Origin: Desulfovibrionaceae bacterium UBA6814
Lineage (GTDB): Bacteria > Desulfobacterota > Desulfovibrionia > Desulfovibrionales > Desulfovibrionaceae
Direction: 5' to 3'
NCBI GenBank assembly: GCA_002452635.1
Contig: DKEU01000006.1
Span: forward strand, 1-9,298
DNA length: 9,298 bases
Shown piece by piece: positions 1 through 5,637 of this stretch; positions within the stretch are counted from its first letter, which is position 1; each line of letters starts with the position of its first letter. Under the pieces are notes generated by a model. The model was given only the letters and a program-made list of their open reading frames with translations. It did no database searches and had not been told where the DNA came from. The position numbers and the translations under genes are program-made.

Positions 1-502
1 GCTCGTGGAAGTGCTCGGCCTGCACGCCCTGGGCCAGAGCCGGCCAGGGGTAGGCGTCCACGGGCAGGGTGTGGCCGAACACCAGGCGCAACAGGTCCGG
101 CTTGGGATGAGACTCGATGTAGGCGGTGAAGGGCGCAATGCCGATGCCGCCGCCGATGAGCAGCGTCGGGACCTCCTCCTTGGCGAAGAAGGTGCCCAGG
201 GGCCCCCACAGGATGGCCGCGTCGCCTGGCGCAAGCGCCGCCAGCCGGGCCGTGCCCCGGCCCACCACGGCCACCAGGAAACGCACCTCTTGCGCATCCG
301 CGCGATATATGGAAAAGGGGCGAGCCCAGATGAGATCCGCGGCCCCCCAGTCCCGGGGCCGCAGCATGGCGAACTGGCCGGGCCGCACGGCCCAGCCCGG
401 GTTCTCCACGGCCAGCTCCACAACCGCCGGTCCTCCGCCGGGAGCCTTGCCGAAGCGCTCCACTGCGAGTACCTTAACGTCCTGGCAGGCGTTGTCCTGC
501 AT
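1..502 (-). CDS. pyrK: Dihydroorotate dehydrogenase electron transfer subunit, PyrK-like (partial, N-terminal 167 residues)
   Basis: This FAD/NAD-binding reductase subunit of the ferredoxin-NADP reductase superfamily would pass electrons between the PyrD catalytic subunit, through FAD and a 2Fe-2S cluster, and NAD(H) in pyrimidine synthesis. The 167 visible residues show an N-terminal beta-barrel with the flavin motif R61-P-F-S64 and, after it, the nucleotide-binding loop G117-G-G-I-G-I-A-P124. The cysteine-rich 2Fe-2S segment expected near the C-terminus lies beyond the left edge, so the cluster cannot be checked. ATG at 502 is preferred because AAGGG ends nine bases upstream; an in-frame ATG at 511 abuts that same AAGGG and is less likely. 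It is divergent from the U32 gene. The partner pyrD is probably outside the window. Another oxidoreductase subunit of the same superfamily (sulfide dehydrogenase or NfnA type) cannot be excluded from the N-terminal half alone. Confidence 0.8.
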   Translation of the reverse strand, partial: MQDNACQDVKVLAVERFGKAPGGGPAVVELAVENPGWAVRPGQFAMLRPRDWGAADLIWARPFSIYRADAQEVRFLVAVVGRGTARLAALAPGDAAILWGPLGTFFAKEEVPTLLIGGGIGIAPFTAYIESHPKPDLLRLVFGHTLPVDAYPWPALAQGVQAEHFHE

Positions 503-518
503 GAACCCCATCCCTTTT

Positions 519-533
519 CCCGCCCAGGGCGGG
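519..533. promoter_or_regulatory. 15-bp perfect inverted repeat in the 36-bp divergent intergenic region
   Basis: CCCGCCC, a central A, then GGGCGGG form a perfect palindrome that fills much of the gap between the divergent starts at 502 and 539. Its right half overlaps the AGGG that serves as Shine-Dalgarno sequence of the U32 gene (526-529). It could be an operator for a dimeric regulator or an mRNA structure that hides the U32 ribosome binding site. In GC-rich DNA chance is also possible. Confidence 0.35.
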
Positions 534-538
534 CCGAC

Positions 539-2623
539 ATGAACCAGACACCACACCGACCCGAAATCCTGGCCCCGGCCGGCGACACCCAATCCTACCT
601 GGCCGCTCTGGCCGCCGGGGCCGACGCCGTGTACGCCGGCTTGAAGCACTTTTCCGCGCGCATGGAGGCCGATAACTTCAGCCTGTCCGAGCTGGCGGCC
701 CTGGCCGACCTGGGCCGCGACAAGGGCGCCAAGCTCTACGTGGCCATGAACGTGCTGGCCAAGCCCGGGGACCTGGCCGCGGCCGGCCGGCTGGCCGCGC
801 GCCTCGCCCGCACCGTAAAGCCCGCCGGGCTCATTGTCCAGGACCTCGGGCTGGCCGACGCGGTGCGCCAGGCCGGGTACCAGGGCGAGCTGCACTACTC
901 CACCCTGGCCGCGGTGACCCACCCGGCCGGCCTGGCCGTGGCCCGCCGCCTGGGCGCGGACCGGGTGGTGCTGCCCCGCGAGCTGTCCGTGGACGAGCTC
1001 AAGGCCTGCGCCGCAGCCTGCCCCGAGGGCCTCTCCCTGGAGGTCTTCGTGCACGGGGCCCTGTGCTACAACGTGTCCGGCCGCTGCTGGTGGAGCAGCT
1101 TCCTGGGCGGCAAGAGCGGCCTGCGCGGCCGCTGCGTGCAGCCCTGCCGCCGGCTCTACACGGCCAAGAACCGCAAGGCCCGGGTCTTCTCCTGCAACGA
1201 CCTGTCCCTGGACGTGCTGGCCCGCACCATGCTCGACCTGCCCCAGGTGACGGCCTGGAAGATCGAGGGCCGCAAGAAGGGGCCGCACTACGTCTACTAC
1301 ACCACCACGGCCTACCGCCTGCTGCGCGACAACCCCGGCGACCCCGCGGCCAAGAAGACCGCCCTGGGCCTCCTGGAGCAGGCCCTGTCCCGGCCCACCA
1401 CCCACTACCGCTTCCTGCCCCAGCGGCCGCAACTGCCGGTGGAGCCGGAAAAGTACACCGGCTCCGGCCTGTTCGTGGGCAAGACCGCGGGCGGGGGCGG
1501 CGGGTTCAGCGTGAGCCCGCGCCACGCGCTCATCCCCGGCGACCTGTTGCGCATCGGGTTCGAGGACCAGCCCGGCCACCGCGTCCTGCCGGTGCGCAAG
1601 GCCGTGCCCAAGGGCGGCAAGCTCACCGTGCCCGGTGGGCGCGGCCCGGCCCCGGCCGCGGGATCCCCGGTGTTCCTGGTGGACCGCCGCGAGCCCGAGC
1701 TCATGCGCCTGCTCTCCGACCTGGGCCGCCAGCTTGCGACCAAGGTCCGGCCCGAGCCGGCCGGGGCCCCGGAATTCGCGCCCAGCCTGCCCAAGCCCGC
1801 GCCGCGGCCGGGCCGGGGCAAGATCCTGCGCATGACCGTGGTCCGCCGCCAGGGCAAGGAGAAGGTGACCGACGAACTGGGCCTGTGGCTCATGCCCAGG
1901 CCCCAGGAGCCGCCCCGCGGCCTGCGCAGCCGGGCCTGGTGGTGGCTGCCCCCGGTGATCTGGCCCGCGGACGAGGCCGCCTGGAACGACTCCATCGCCA
2001 AGGCCCGCCGGGCCGGGGCGGTGAATTTCGTGCTCAACGCGCCCTGGCAGATCGGGTTGTTCGAAGGCTTCCTGGCCCAGGCCGAACGGGCGGCCGCGCG
2101 CCCTGCGCCCAAGGGGCGCGGGGAGCGTTCCGGACGCCCCGAGCACCCCGGCCAGAGGGAGCGCGGCGAACGGCCGCCCCGGCCCCTGAACCTCTGGGCC
2201 GGTCCCTTCTGCAACACCGCCAACGCCCTGGCCATCGCGGCCCTGGCCAAGCTGGGCTTTTCGGGCGCGGTGGTGAGCCCGGAGCTGCCCAGCGCGGACC
2301 TCCTGGCCCTGCCCGCCCAGAGCTGCCTGCCGCTGGGCATCGTGACCCGGGGCCAATGGCCCCTGGGCATCACCCGGGCCGGCCTGGCCGGGATCAAGGG
2401 CGGCACGCCGGTGGAGAGCCCCAAGGGCGAGGTGTGCTGGGCCCGCGAGGTGGGCGACGACGTGTGGATCTACCCGGGCTGGGGCCTGGACCTGGGCGGC
2501 TGCGAGGGCGAACTGGCCCGGGCCGGCTACGCCATGTTCATCCGCCTGGTGGAGCACAAGCCCAAGGCCGTGCCCACCGCCACCCGCTTCTCCCAGTTCA
2601 ACTGGGACCTGGAACTGCTCTAG
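539..2623 (+). CDS. U32 peptidase-family protein, RlhA/TrhP-like (probable RNA hydroxylation or collagenase-like protein)
   Basis: This 694-residue protein belongs to the U32 family. Characterised relatives include RlhA (23S rRNA C2501 hydroxylation), TrhP (tRNA uridine hydroxylation), UbiU/UbiV and bacterial collagenases. It opens with the family start EILAPAG (9-15). The core signature is E168-VFVHGAL-C176 to C183, followed by GLRGRC199 and QPC203. Four cysteines (176, 183, 199, 203) are placed where the family carries conserved cysteines, and in UbiU/UbiV such cysteines bind a 4Fe-4S cluster. K241-IEGR245 is also family-typical. The C-terminal part (about 300-694) resembles the extended domain of long U32 proteins. 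It holds a Pro/Arg/Gly/Glu-rich stretch (about 519-549) that is probably a flexible linker. The frame is open upstream to position 5, but that part is antisense to pyrK; ATG 539 has AGGG nine bases upstream and begins the conserved domain. A strong terminator follows 19 bp after the stop. The substrate cannot be told from sequence. Confidence 0.88.
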   Translation: MNQTPHRPEILAPAGDTQSYLAALAAGADAVYAGLKHFSARMEADNFSLSELAALADLGRDKGAKLYVAMNVLAKPGDLAAAGRLAARLARTVKPAGLIVQDLGLADAVRQAGYQGELHYSTLAAVTHPAGLAVARRLGADRVVLPRELSVDELKACAAACPEGLSLEVFVHGALCYNVSGRCWWSSFLGGKSGLRGRCVQPCRRLYTAKNRKARVFSCNDLSLDVLARTMLDLPQVTAWKIEGRKKGPHYVYYTTTAYRLLRDNPGDPAAKKTALGLLEQALSRPTTHYRFLPQRPQLPVEPEKYTGSGLFVGKTAGGGGGFSVSPRHALIPGDLLRIGFEDQPGHRVLPVRKAVPKGGKLTVPGGRGPAPAAGSPVFLVDRREPELMRLLSDLGRQLATKVRPEPAGAPEFAPSLPKPAPRPGRGKILRMTVVRRQGKEKVTDELGLWLMPRPQEPPRGLRSRAWWWLPPVIWPADEAAWNDSIAKARRAGAVNFVLNAPWQIGLFEGFLAQAERAAARPAPKGRGERSGRPEHPGQRERGERPPRPLNLWAGPFCNTANALAIAALAKLGFSGAVVSPELPSADLLALPAQSCLPLGIVTRGQWPLGITRAGLAGIKGGTPVESPKGEVCWAREVGDDVWIYPGWGLDLGGCEGELARAGYAMFIRLVEHKPKAVPTATRFSQFNWDLELL

Positions 2624-2642
2624 CGCCCCCATTCCCGCAAAC

Positions 2643-2677
2643 AAAACGCCCGGCCGGAAAACCCGGCCGGGCGTTTT
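2643..2677. terminator. Bidirectional Rho-independent terminator after the U32 gene and the flagellin locus
   Basis: Perfect 15-bp arms at 2643-2657 and 2663-2677 enclose a 5-nt loop (2658-2662). The GC core ends in TTTTT on the plus strand, and the arm starts with AAAA, giving a T-tract on the minus strand too. It should stop the U32 transcript and also minus-strand transcripts coming from the flagellin side. Because it lies just past the flagellin relic, it may originally have been the terminator of the lost flagellin gene. Confidence 0.9.
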
Positions 2678-2690
2678 TCATTGAGAAGAA

Positions 2691-2748
2691 CCCGCTAGAT
2701 GCCGAGGAGTTACAGGGCGAGTCTCGGCACGACGTTGGCCTGGGCCTG
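2691..2748 (-). pseudogene. Relic of a flagellin gene 3' end
   Basis: Read on the minus strand, this 58-bp stretch translates as QAQANVVPRLAL, a TAA stop, then LLGI and TAG. It matches the last codons of fla1 (QANVMPRLALQLLGI) and the four bases after the stop. By hand it agrees with 2791-2848 at 48 of 58 bases, offset by exactly 100 bp. The fla1 Gln codon CAG is replaced by TAA. Most of the other codon differences are synonymous (CCC/CCG, AGG/AGA, CTG/CTC, TTG/CTG, TTG/CTC). That suggests it comes from a separate, once functional flagellin paralogue rather than a recent copy of fla1. No start, ribosome binding site or other flagellin sequence is attached, so it is not expressed as protein. 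Confidence 0.8.
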
Positions 2749-2754
2749 CCCCCA

Positions 2755-2776
2755 AAAAAATACCTTGGTATTTTTT
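2755..2776 (-). terminator. AT-rich hairpin behind fla1, possible weak terminator
   Basis: AAAAAATACC (2755-2764) and GGTATTTTTT (2767-2776) are perfect inverted repeats. The inner bases probably form a 4-nt loop. On the minus strand the structure ends in seven T residues, 18 bp past the fla1 stop. The stem has few G-C pairs, so termination would be inefficient, and the strong bidirectional hairpin further on is probably the backup. It is strikingly AT-rich for its surroundings and marks the junction between the fla1 3' region and the flagellin relic. Confidence 0.5.
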
Positions 2777-2794
2777 AAAGAAAATCCCTGCCCG

Positions 2795-3685
2795 CTAGAT
2801 GCCGAGCAACTGCAAGGCCAGCCTGGGCATGACGTTGGCCTGGGCCAGCATGGCCGTGGCCGACTGGGCGATGATCTGCTGGCGCACGAACTCGGTCATC
2901 TCGGTGGACACGTCCACGTCGGTGATCTGGGCCTGGGCGCCCGCGAGATTCTCGGCCTGCACCTGGAGGTTGGTCACGGTGCCCTCCAGCCGCGTCTGCA
3001 CCGCGCCCAGGGAGGCCCGGATGCGGTCCTTGGACACGATGGCCGCGTCCACCGCGTCCAGGGCGTCCTGGGCCGCGGCCTGGGTGGAGACCGCGTAGCC
3101 CGCGTCCTGGGTGGAGGAGTTGCCCACCCCGAAGGCCGCGGCCGTGGAGGTCTCGATCTGGACGTAGTAGTAGTCCTCCTTGGAGTCGTTGCTGGTGCCG
3201 AAGTGGACCAGCAGCTTGCCCGTGGGCTGCAGGGCCGAGCCGGAATGGGTGTCGCTGGAGAGGTTGCCGTTGAGCAGGTAGATGCCGTTGAAGTCCGTGG
3301 AGTTGGCGATGCGGGTGATCTCCGAGGCCATGGCCTGGTACTCGGAGTCGATGACGAGCCGCTGGGCCGTGGTGTAGGTGCCGGTGGAGCCCTGCTCGGC
3401 CAGCTCCTTCATGCGGATGAGCTTCTCGTCGATGACCGCCAGGGCCCCGTCCGCGGTCTGCACCAGGGAGATGGCGTCGTTGGCGTTGCGCACGCCCTGG
3501 TTCAGCACCGCCACGTTGGCCCGCATGAGCTCGGCCACGGCCAGGCCGGCCGCGTCGTCGGCCGCGGTCCCCACCCGCAGGCCCGAGGAGAGCTTGCGCA
3601 CCGACTTGGACAGGGCGTTGTACGCCCCGGCCAGGTTGCGGGCCGCATTGGAGGCCATGAGATTGTGATTTATGAGCAGAGCCAC
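2795..3685 (-). CDS. Flagellin (fla1, GTG start)
   Basis: This is a structural subunit of the flagellar filament, exported by the flagellar type III apparatus. At 296 residues it is a short flagellin with conserved N-terminal D0/D1 (about 1-140) and C-terminal D1/D0 (about 215-296) helices. Only a compact variable part lies between them (about 143-215), and no large D2/D3 domain is present. Typical stretches are ALLINHNL at the start, SSGLRVGTAADDAAGLA (33-49), LNQGVRNANDAISL (61-74) and a C-terminal PRLALQLLGI. The start is GTG at 3685: GGGAGG lies six bases upstream and the protein aligns from here with fla2, residue for residue. An in-frame ATG-initiated extension to 3742 would add residues no flagellin has. 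A sigma-28 promoter and a roughly 80-nt leader with a GGA-loop hairpin precede it. It is about 75% identical to fla2 (222 of 296 residues by hand), with most differences in the variable part. Confidence 0.95.
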   Translation of the reverse strand: MALLINHNLMASNAARNLAGAYNALSKSVRKLSSGLRVGTAADDAAGLAVAELMRANVAVLNQGVRNANDAISLVQTADGALAVIDEKLIRMKELAEQGSTGTYTTAQRLVIDSEYQAMASEITRIANSTDFNGIYLLNGNLSSDTHSGSALQPTGKLLVHFGTSNDSKEDYYYVQIETSTAAAFGVGNSSTQDAGYAVSTQAAAQDALDAVDAAIVSKDRIRASLGAVQTRLEGTVTNLQVQAENLAGAQAQITDVDVSTEMTEFVRQQIIAQSATAMLAQANVMPRLALQLLGI

Positions 3686-3690
3686 GGTCT

Positions 3691-3724
3691 TCCTCCCTGA
3701 AGCTGTCCCCGGCGTCCCTGCCGG
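3691..3724 (-). promoter_or_regulatory. Probable CsrA-binding leader of fla1 (GGA-loop hairpin plus GGA in the Shine-Dalgarno)
   Basis: In the fla1 leader, CCGGC (3724-3720) pairs with GCCGG (3713-3709) around a six-base loop AGGGAC, which presents GGA. A second pair of GGA triplets lies within the Shine-Dalgarno GGGAGGA (3697-3691), with 21 nt between the two sites. CsrA dimers typically bind one GGA in a hairpin loop and another over the ribosome binding site, and flagellin mRNA is the classic target in FliW/CsrA systems. The structure is seen directly; the regulator is inferred. Confidence 0.5.
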
Positions 3725-3772
3725 GTGCGGCGGCCTCCCCACAAGGCCGGATTCCGCGTTGTCGCATCAACC

Positions 3773-3799
3773 TTATCGGCCGATAGCACCAAAGCTTTA
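3773..3799 (-). promoter_or_regulatory. Sigma-28 (FliA) promoter of fla1
   Basis: On the minus strand, TAAAGCTT (3799-3792), 11 bases, then GCCGATAA (3780-3773) match the FliA consensus TAAAGTTT-N11-GCCGATAA at all but one position. Transcription would begin near 3766, giving a leader of about 80 nt before the GTG. It sits just past the terminator of the upstream MIF-like gene, so fla1 should be an independent late flagellar transcript. Confidence 0.92.
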
Positions 3800-3810
3800 G
3801 GGGGCGACTC

Positions 3811-3840
3811 CAAAAAGAAGGCCCGGCACAGGGCCGGGCC
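3811..3840 (-). terminator. Rho-independent terminator of the cupin-MIF operon
   Basis: GGCCCGGC (3820-3827) and GCCGGGCC (3833-3840) form an 8-bp GC stem with a 5-nt loop. On the minus strand it is followed by TTCTTTTTG (3819-3811). It lies 26 bp after the MIF-like stop codon and directly ahead of the fla1 promoter, which insulates fla1. Confidence 0.85.
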
Positions 3841-3865
3841 TGGGAAAACGGCAGGGGCGGGAGGC

Positions 3866-4210
3866 TCAGAACGTGCCGCCGTTCCAGCCGAACATCCCCC
3901 GCTCCAGGTCCGCGAACTCGATGTACACCCGCTCCGCGGGGATGCCCGCCTCCTCCTGCAAAAAGGAGCACAAGGCCTGGGACAGGCGGGCGCAGTCCGC
4001 GGCGGGCAGGCCGATGCTCTTCAGCTCCACCAAGGCCGCGGGCGCGTCCGAGCCGCCGAACACCAAGGCCGCACCGGCCTCCACCTGGGCCATGACCCAT
4101 TGTTCCGGCTTGCCCAACAGGCCGCTGGCCACTGCCGAGGCCTTGCCCGCCAGGGCCGCAGAGCCGCCGGCACCCAGGTCCGCGTTGGTTACGATCTTGA
4201 GATAGGGCAT
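3866..4210 (-). CDS. MIF-family tautomerase (phenylpyruvate tautomerase-like)
   Basis: The 114-codon gene encodes a small protein of the macrophage migration inhibitory factor family. These are homotrimeric tautomerases that use the N-terminal proline, exposed after Met removal, as catalytic base. The start at 4210 gives MPYLKIVTN, placing Pro at position 1, with GGGAG seven bases upstream. An earlier in-frame start at 4228 would bury that proline and is rejected. Family features, in mature numbering, are G32-K33 (equivalent to MIF Lys32), FGGS (50-53), S64-I65-G66 and ERVYIEF (92-98), with a GWNGGTF ending as in MIF. The CXXC motif of vertebrate MIF, used for its redox activity, is absent, and MIF Asn97 is replaced by Glu. 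It lies 21 bp behind the cupin gene and is probably cotranscribed. Bacterial substrates of this family are mostly unknown; keto-enol tautomerisation of a phenylpyruvate-like compound is inferred from homology only. Confidence 0.88.
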   Translation of the reverse strand: MPYLKIVTNADLGAGGSAALAGKASAVASGLLGKPEQWVMAQVEAGAALVFGGSDAPAALVELKSIGLPAADCARLSQALCSFLQEEAGIPAERVYIEFADLERGMFGWNGGTF

Positions 4211-4231
4211 GGTCGTTCTCCCGGCCACATC

Positions 4232-4603
4232 CTAGTCGGACCCGGCCTCCTCCAACTCGGTGTCGTGGTGGGAATACGGGGGGTGGCACAGGCACAGGAA
4301 CACCAGGTCCGCCTCCCCGGCATTGGCCACGCTGTGCAGCGCGCCGGGCGCGATGCGCACCGTGTCGCCGGGCAGGATGGCGAAGGCCTTCCCCTCCAGG
4401 CGCATGGTCCCGGACCCGGACAGCACGTGGTAGAGCTCCTCGCTCAGCGGGTGGCGGTGGGGGATGGTCTCCCGGCCCGGCGGCAGCGTGGCCTCGGCCA
4501 GGCTCATGGCCCCCGCCCCGTGCCGGGCGGGATGGAAGAGCTCGCGGATCACCGAGCCGTCCTTGGTCATGTAGGGACGGGCGCTATCGCGGTCGGTCTT
4601 CAT
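4232..4603 (-). CDS. Small single-domain cupin protein
   Basis: This 123-residue protein has one cupin (double-stranded beta-helix) domain. Motif 1 is G43-RETIP-H49-R-H51 followed by E56 and G63. Motif 2 is GDTVRIAPGALH90 followed by N94. H49, H51, E56 and H90 match the usual metal-binding set, so a divalent metal is expected. Such stand-alone cupins include isomerases, dioxygenases and sugar- or ligand-binding proteins, and the sequence does not choose between them. Two cysteines (C104, C106) sit in the last beta strand, followed by a short acidic tail. ATG 4603 is preferred, with AGAGG four bases upstream; ATG 4621 would add six residues but has no well-spaced ribosome binding site. It heads a two-gene unit with the MIF-like tautomerase. 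I see no convincing promoter of its own; the fla2 transcript may read through. Confidence 0.85.
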   Translation of the reverse strand: MKTDRDSARPYMTKDGSVIRELFHPARHGAGAMSLAEATLPPGRETIPHRHPLSEELYHVLSGSGTMRLEGKAFAILPGDTVRIAPGALHSVANAGEADLVFLCLCHPPYSHHDTELEEAGSD

Positions 4604-4638
4604 ACGGCCTCTGTGCCCCATCCCCGGGAAAATGGAAA

Positions 4639-4658
4639 GGGGGCCGTTTCCGGCCCCC
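4639..4658 (-). terminator. Hairpin between fla2 and the cupin gene, imperfect terminator
   Basis: GGGGGCCG (4639-4646) and CGGCCCCC (4651-4658) form a GC stem with a 4-nt loop. On the minus strand it is followed by TTTCCATTTT, a broken T-tract. It is probably the fla2 terminator, but leaky. There is no T-tract in the plus direction. Confidence 0.6.
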
Positions 4659-4722
4659 GTATTCCGTCGTGGGGAGAGCCGCCCGAACGCGGGTGCGCTG
4701 GCCGGCCCCAGGTCTGGTTTGC

Positions 4723-4739
4723 GGCGGACCCGGTCCGCC
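4723..4739. repeat. 17-bp inverted repeat touching the fla2 stop codon
   Basis: GGCGGACC, one C, then GGTCCGCC form a perfect palindrome ending one base before the fla2 stop codon (4742-4740). No T-tract follows in either direction, so it is not a standard terminator. It could be a 3' stability hairpin of the fla2 mRNA or chance in GC-rich DNA. Confidence 0.4.
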
Positions 4740-5630
4740 CTAGCCGCCCAACAGCTGCATGGCCAGCCGCGGCAGGGAGTTGGCCTGGGCCAACATGGCC
4801 ACCGCGGACTGGGACAGGATCTGCTGCCGCACGAACTCCGTCATCTCCAGGGCCACGTCCACGTCGCTGATCTGCGACTCGGCGGCCTGCAGGTTCTCGG
4901 CCTGGATCTGGAGGTTGGTGATGGTGTTCTCCAGCCGGTTCTGGATGGAGCCGAGCTGGGCGCGGATCTTGTCCTTGGAGATGATGGCCTTGTTGATGGC
5001 GTCCAGGGACTGCTGGGCCGCCTGCTGGGTGGACACCGAGAAACCGGCGTCGGCCGAGGACTGGTTGCCCACGCCCAGGGCCGAGGCCGTGGCCGTGTCG
5101 ATGCTGATGTAGTAGTAGTCCTCGGACGAATCGTTGCCCACGCCGAAGTGGACCTTGAGCCTGCCCGTGGAGGTCAGTCCGGCGCCGCTGTGGGTGGTGC
5201 CGGAGAGGTTTCCGTTGAGCAGGTAGACCCCGTTGAAGTCCGTGGAGTTGGCGATTCGGGTGATTTCCGAGGCCATGGCCTGGTACTCGGAGTCGATGAT
5301 CAGGCGCTGGGTCGAGTTGTAGGTGCCGGTGGCGGCCTGCTCGGCCAGCTCCTTCATGCGGATGAGCTTCTCGTCGATGACGCCGAGGGCCCCGTCCGCG
5401 GTCTGGATCAGGGAGATGGCGTCGTTGGCGTTGCGCACCCCCTGGTTCAGGCCGGCGATGTCCGAGCGCATGAGCTCGCGGACCGCCAGGCCGGCGGCGT
5501 CGTCAGCCGCGGTCCCCACCCGCAGGCCCGAAGACAGCCGCCTTACCGACACGGCCAAGTTGTTGAACGACGTGCCCAGGTTGCGGGCCGCGTTCATGGC
5601 CATGAGGTTGTGATTGATAAGCAGAGCCAT
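4740..5630 (-). CDS. Flagellin (fla2)
   Basis: This is the second flagellar filament subunit, 296 residues and collinear with fla1 without gaps (about 75% identity by hand count). It starts MALLINHNLMAMNAARN and ends PRLAMQLLGG. The D0/D1 helices are nearly invariant between the two copies (for example 33-50, 61-90 and 107-150). Residues about 143-215 differ most (GTTHSGAGLTSTGRLKV against the fla1 version). No D2/D3 domain and no cysteine are present. ATG 5630 is preceded by AAGGAGG at eight bases, a stronger start than the GTG of fla1. A sigma-28 promoter lies upstream with a leader of about 117 nt carrying a GGA-loop hairpin. The gene is insulated from the upstream PBP operon by a strong terminator. 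Which copy is the major filament protein cannot be read from sequence, although the better start hints at fla2. Confidence 0.95.
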   Translation of the reverse strand: MALLINHNLMAMNAARNLGTSFNNLAVSVRRLSSGLRVGTAADDAAGLAVRELMRSDIAGLNQGVRNANDAISLIQTADGALGVIDEKLIRMKELAEQAATGTYNSTQRLIIDSEYQAMASEITRIANSTDFNGVYLLNGNLSGTTHSGAGLTSTGRLKVHFGVGNDSSEDYYYISIDTATASALGVGNQSSADAGFSVSTQQAAQQSLDAINKAIISKDKIRAQLGSIQNRLENTITNLQIQAENLQAAESQISDVDVALEMTEFVRQQILSQSAVAMLAQANSLPRLAMQLLGG

Positions 5631-5637
5631 TGTGTTT

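Noticed and set aside
447..475. Possible sigma-70 promoter for the U32 gene inside pyrK (TTGCCG, 17 bases, TACCTT)
   Set aside because: The -10 box matches the consensus poorly and such matches arise by chance; not strong enough to list as a feature.
5..538. Upstream in-frame extension of the U32 gene (about 178 more residues)
   Set aside because: It is antisense to the PyrK-like gene, has no recognisable domain, and the U32 family start motif begins right after ATG 539 with a suitable ribosome binding site.
2699..3700. Plus-strand frame opposite fla1, and its counterpart opposite fla2 (4632-5675)
   Set aside because: The two translations resemble each other only because they are antisense to paralogous flagellins. 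No independent coding evidence.
3709..3724. GGA hairpin read as a terminator
   Set aside because: No T-tract follows, and it lies within the leader just before the ribosome binding site, so a translational control role fits better.
2775..4295. Minus-strand frame of about 506 codons across fla1, the MIF-like gene and a terminator
   Set aside because: It runs through a terminator, a promoter and two real genes out of phase, which is not compatible with a functional protein.
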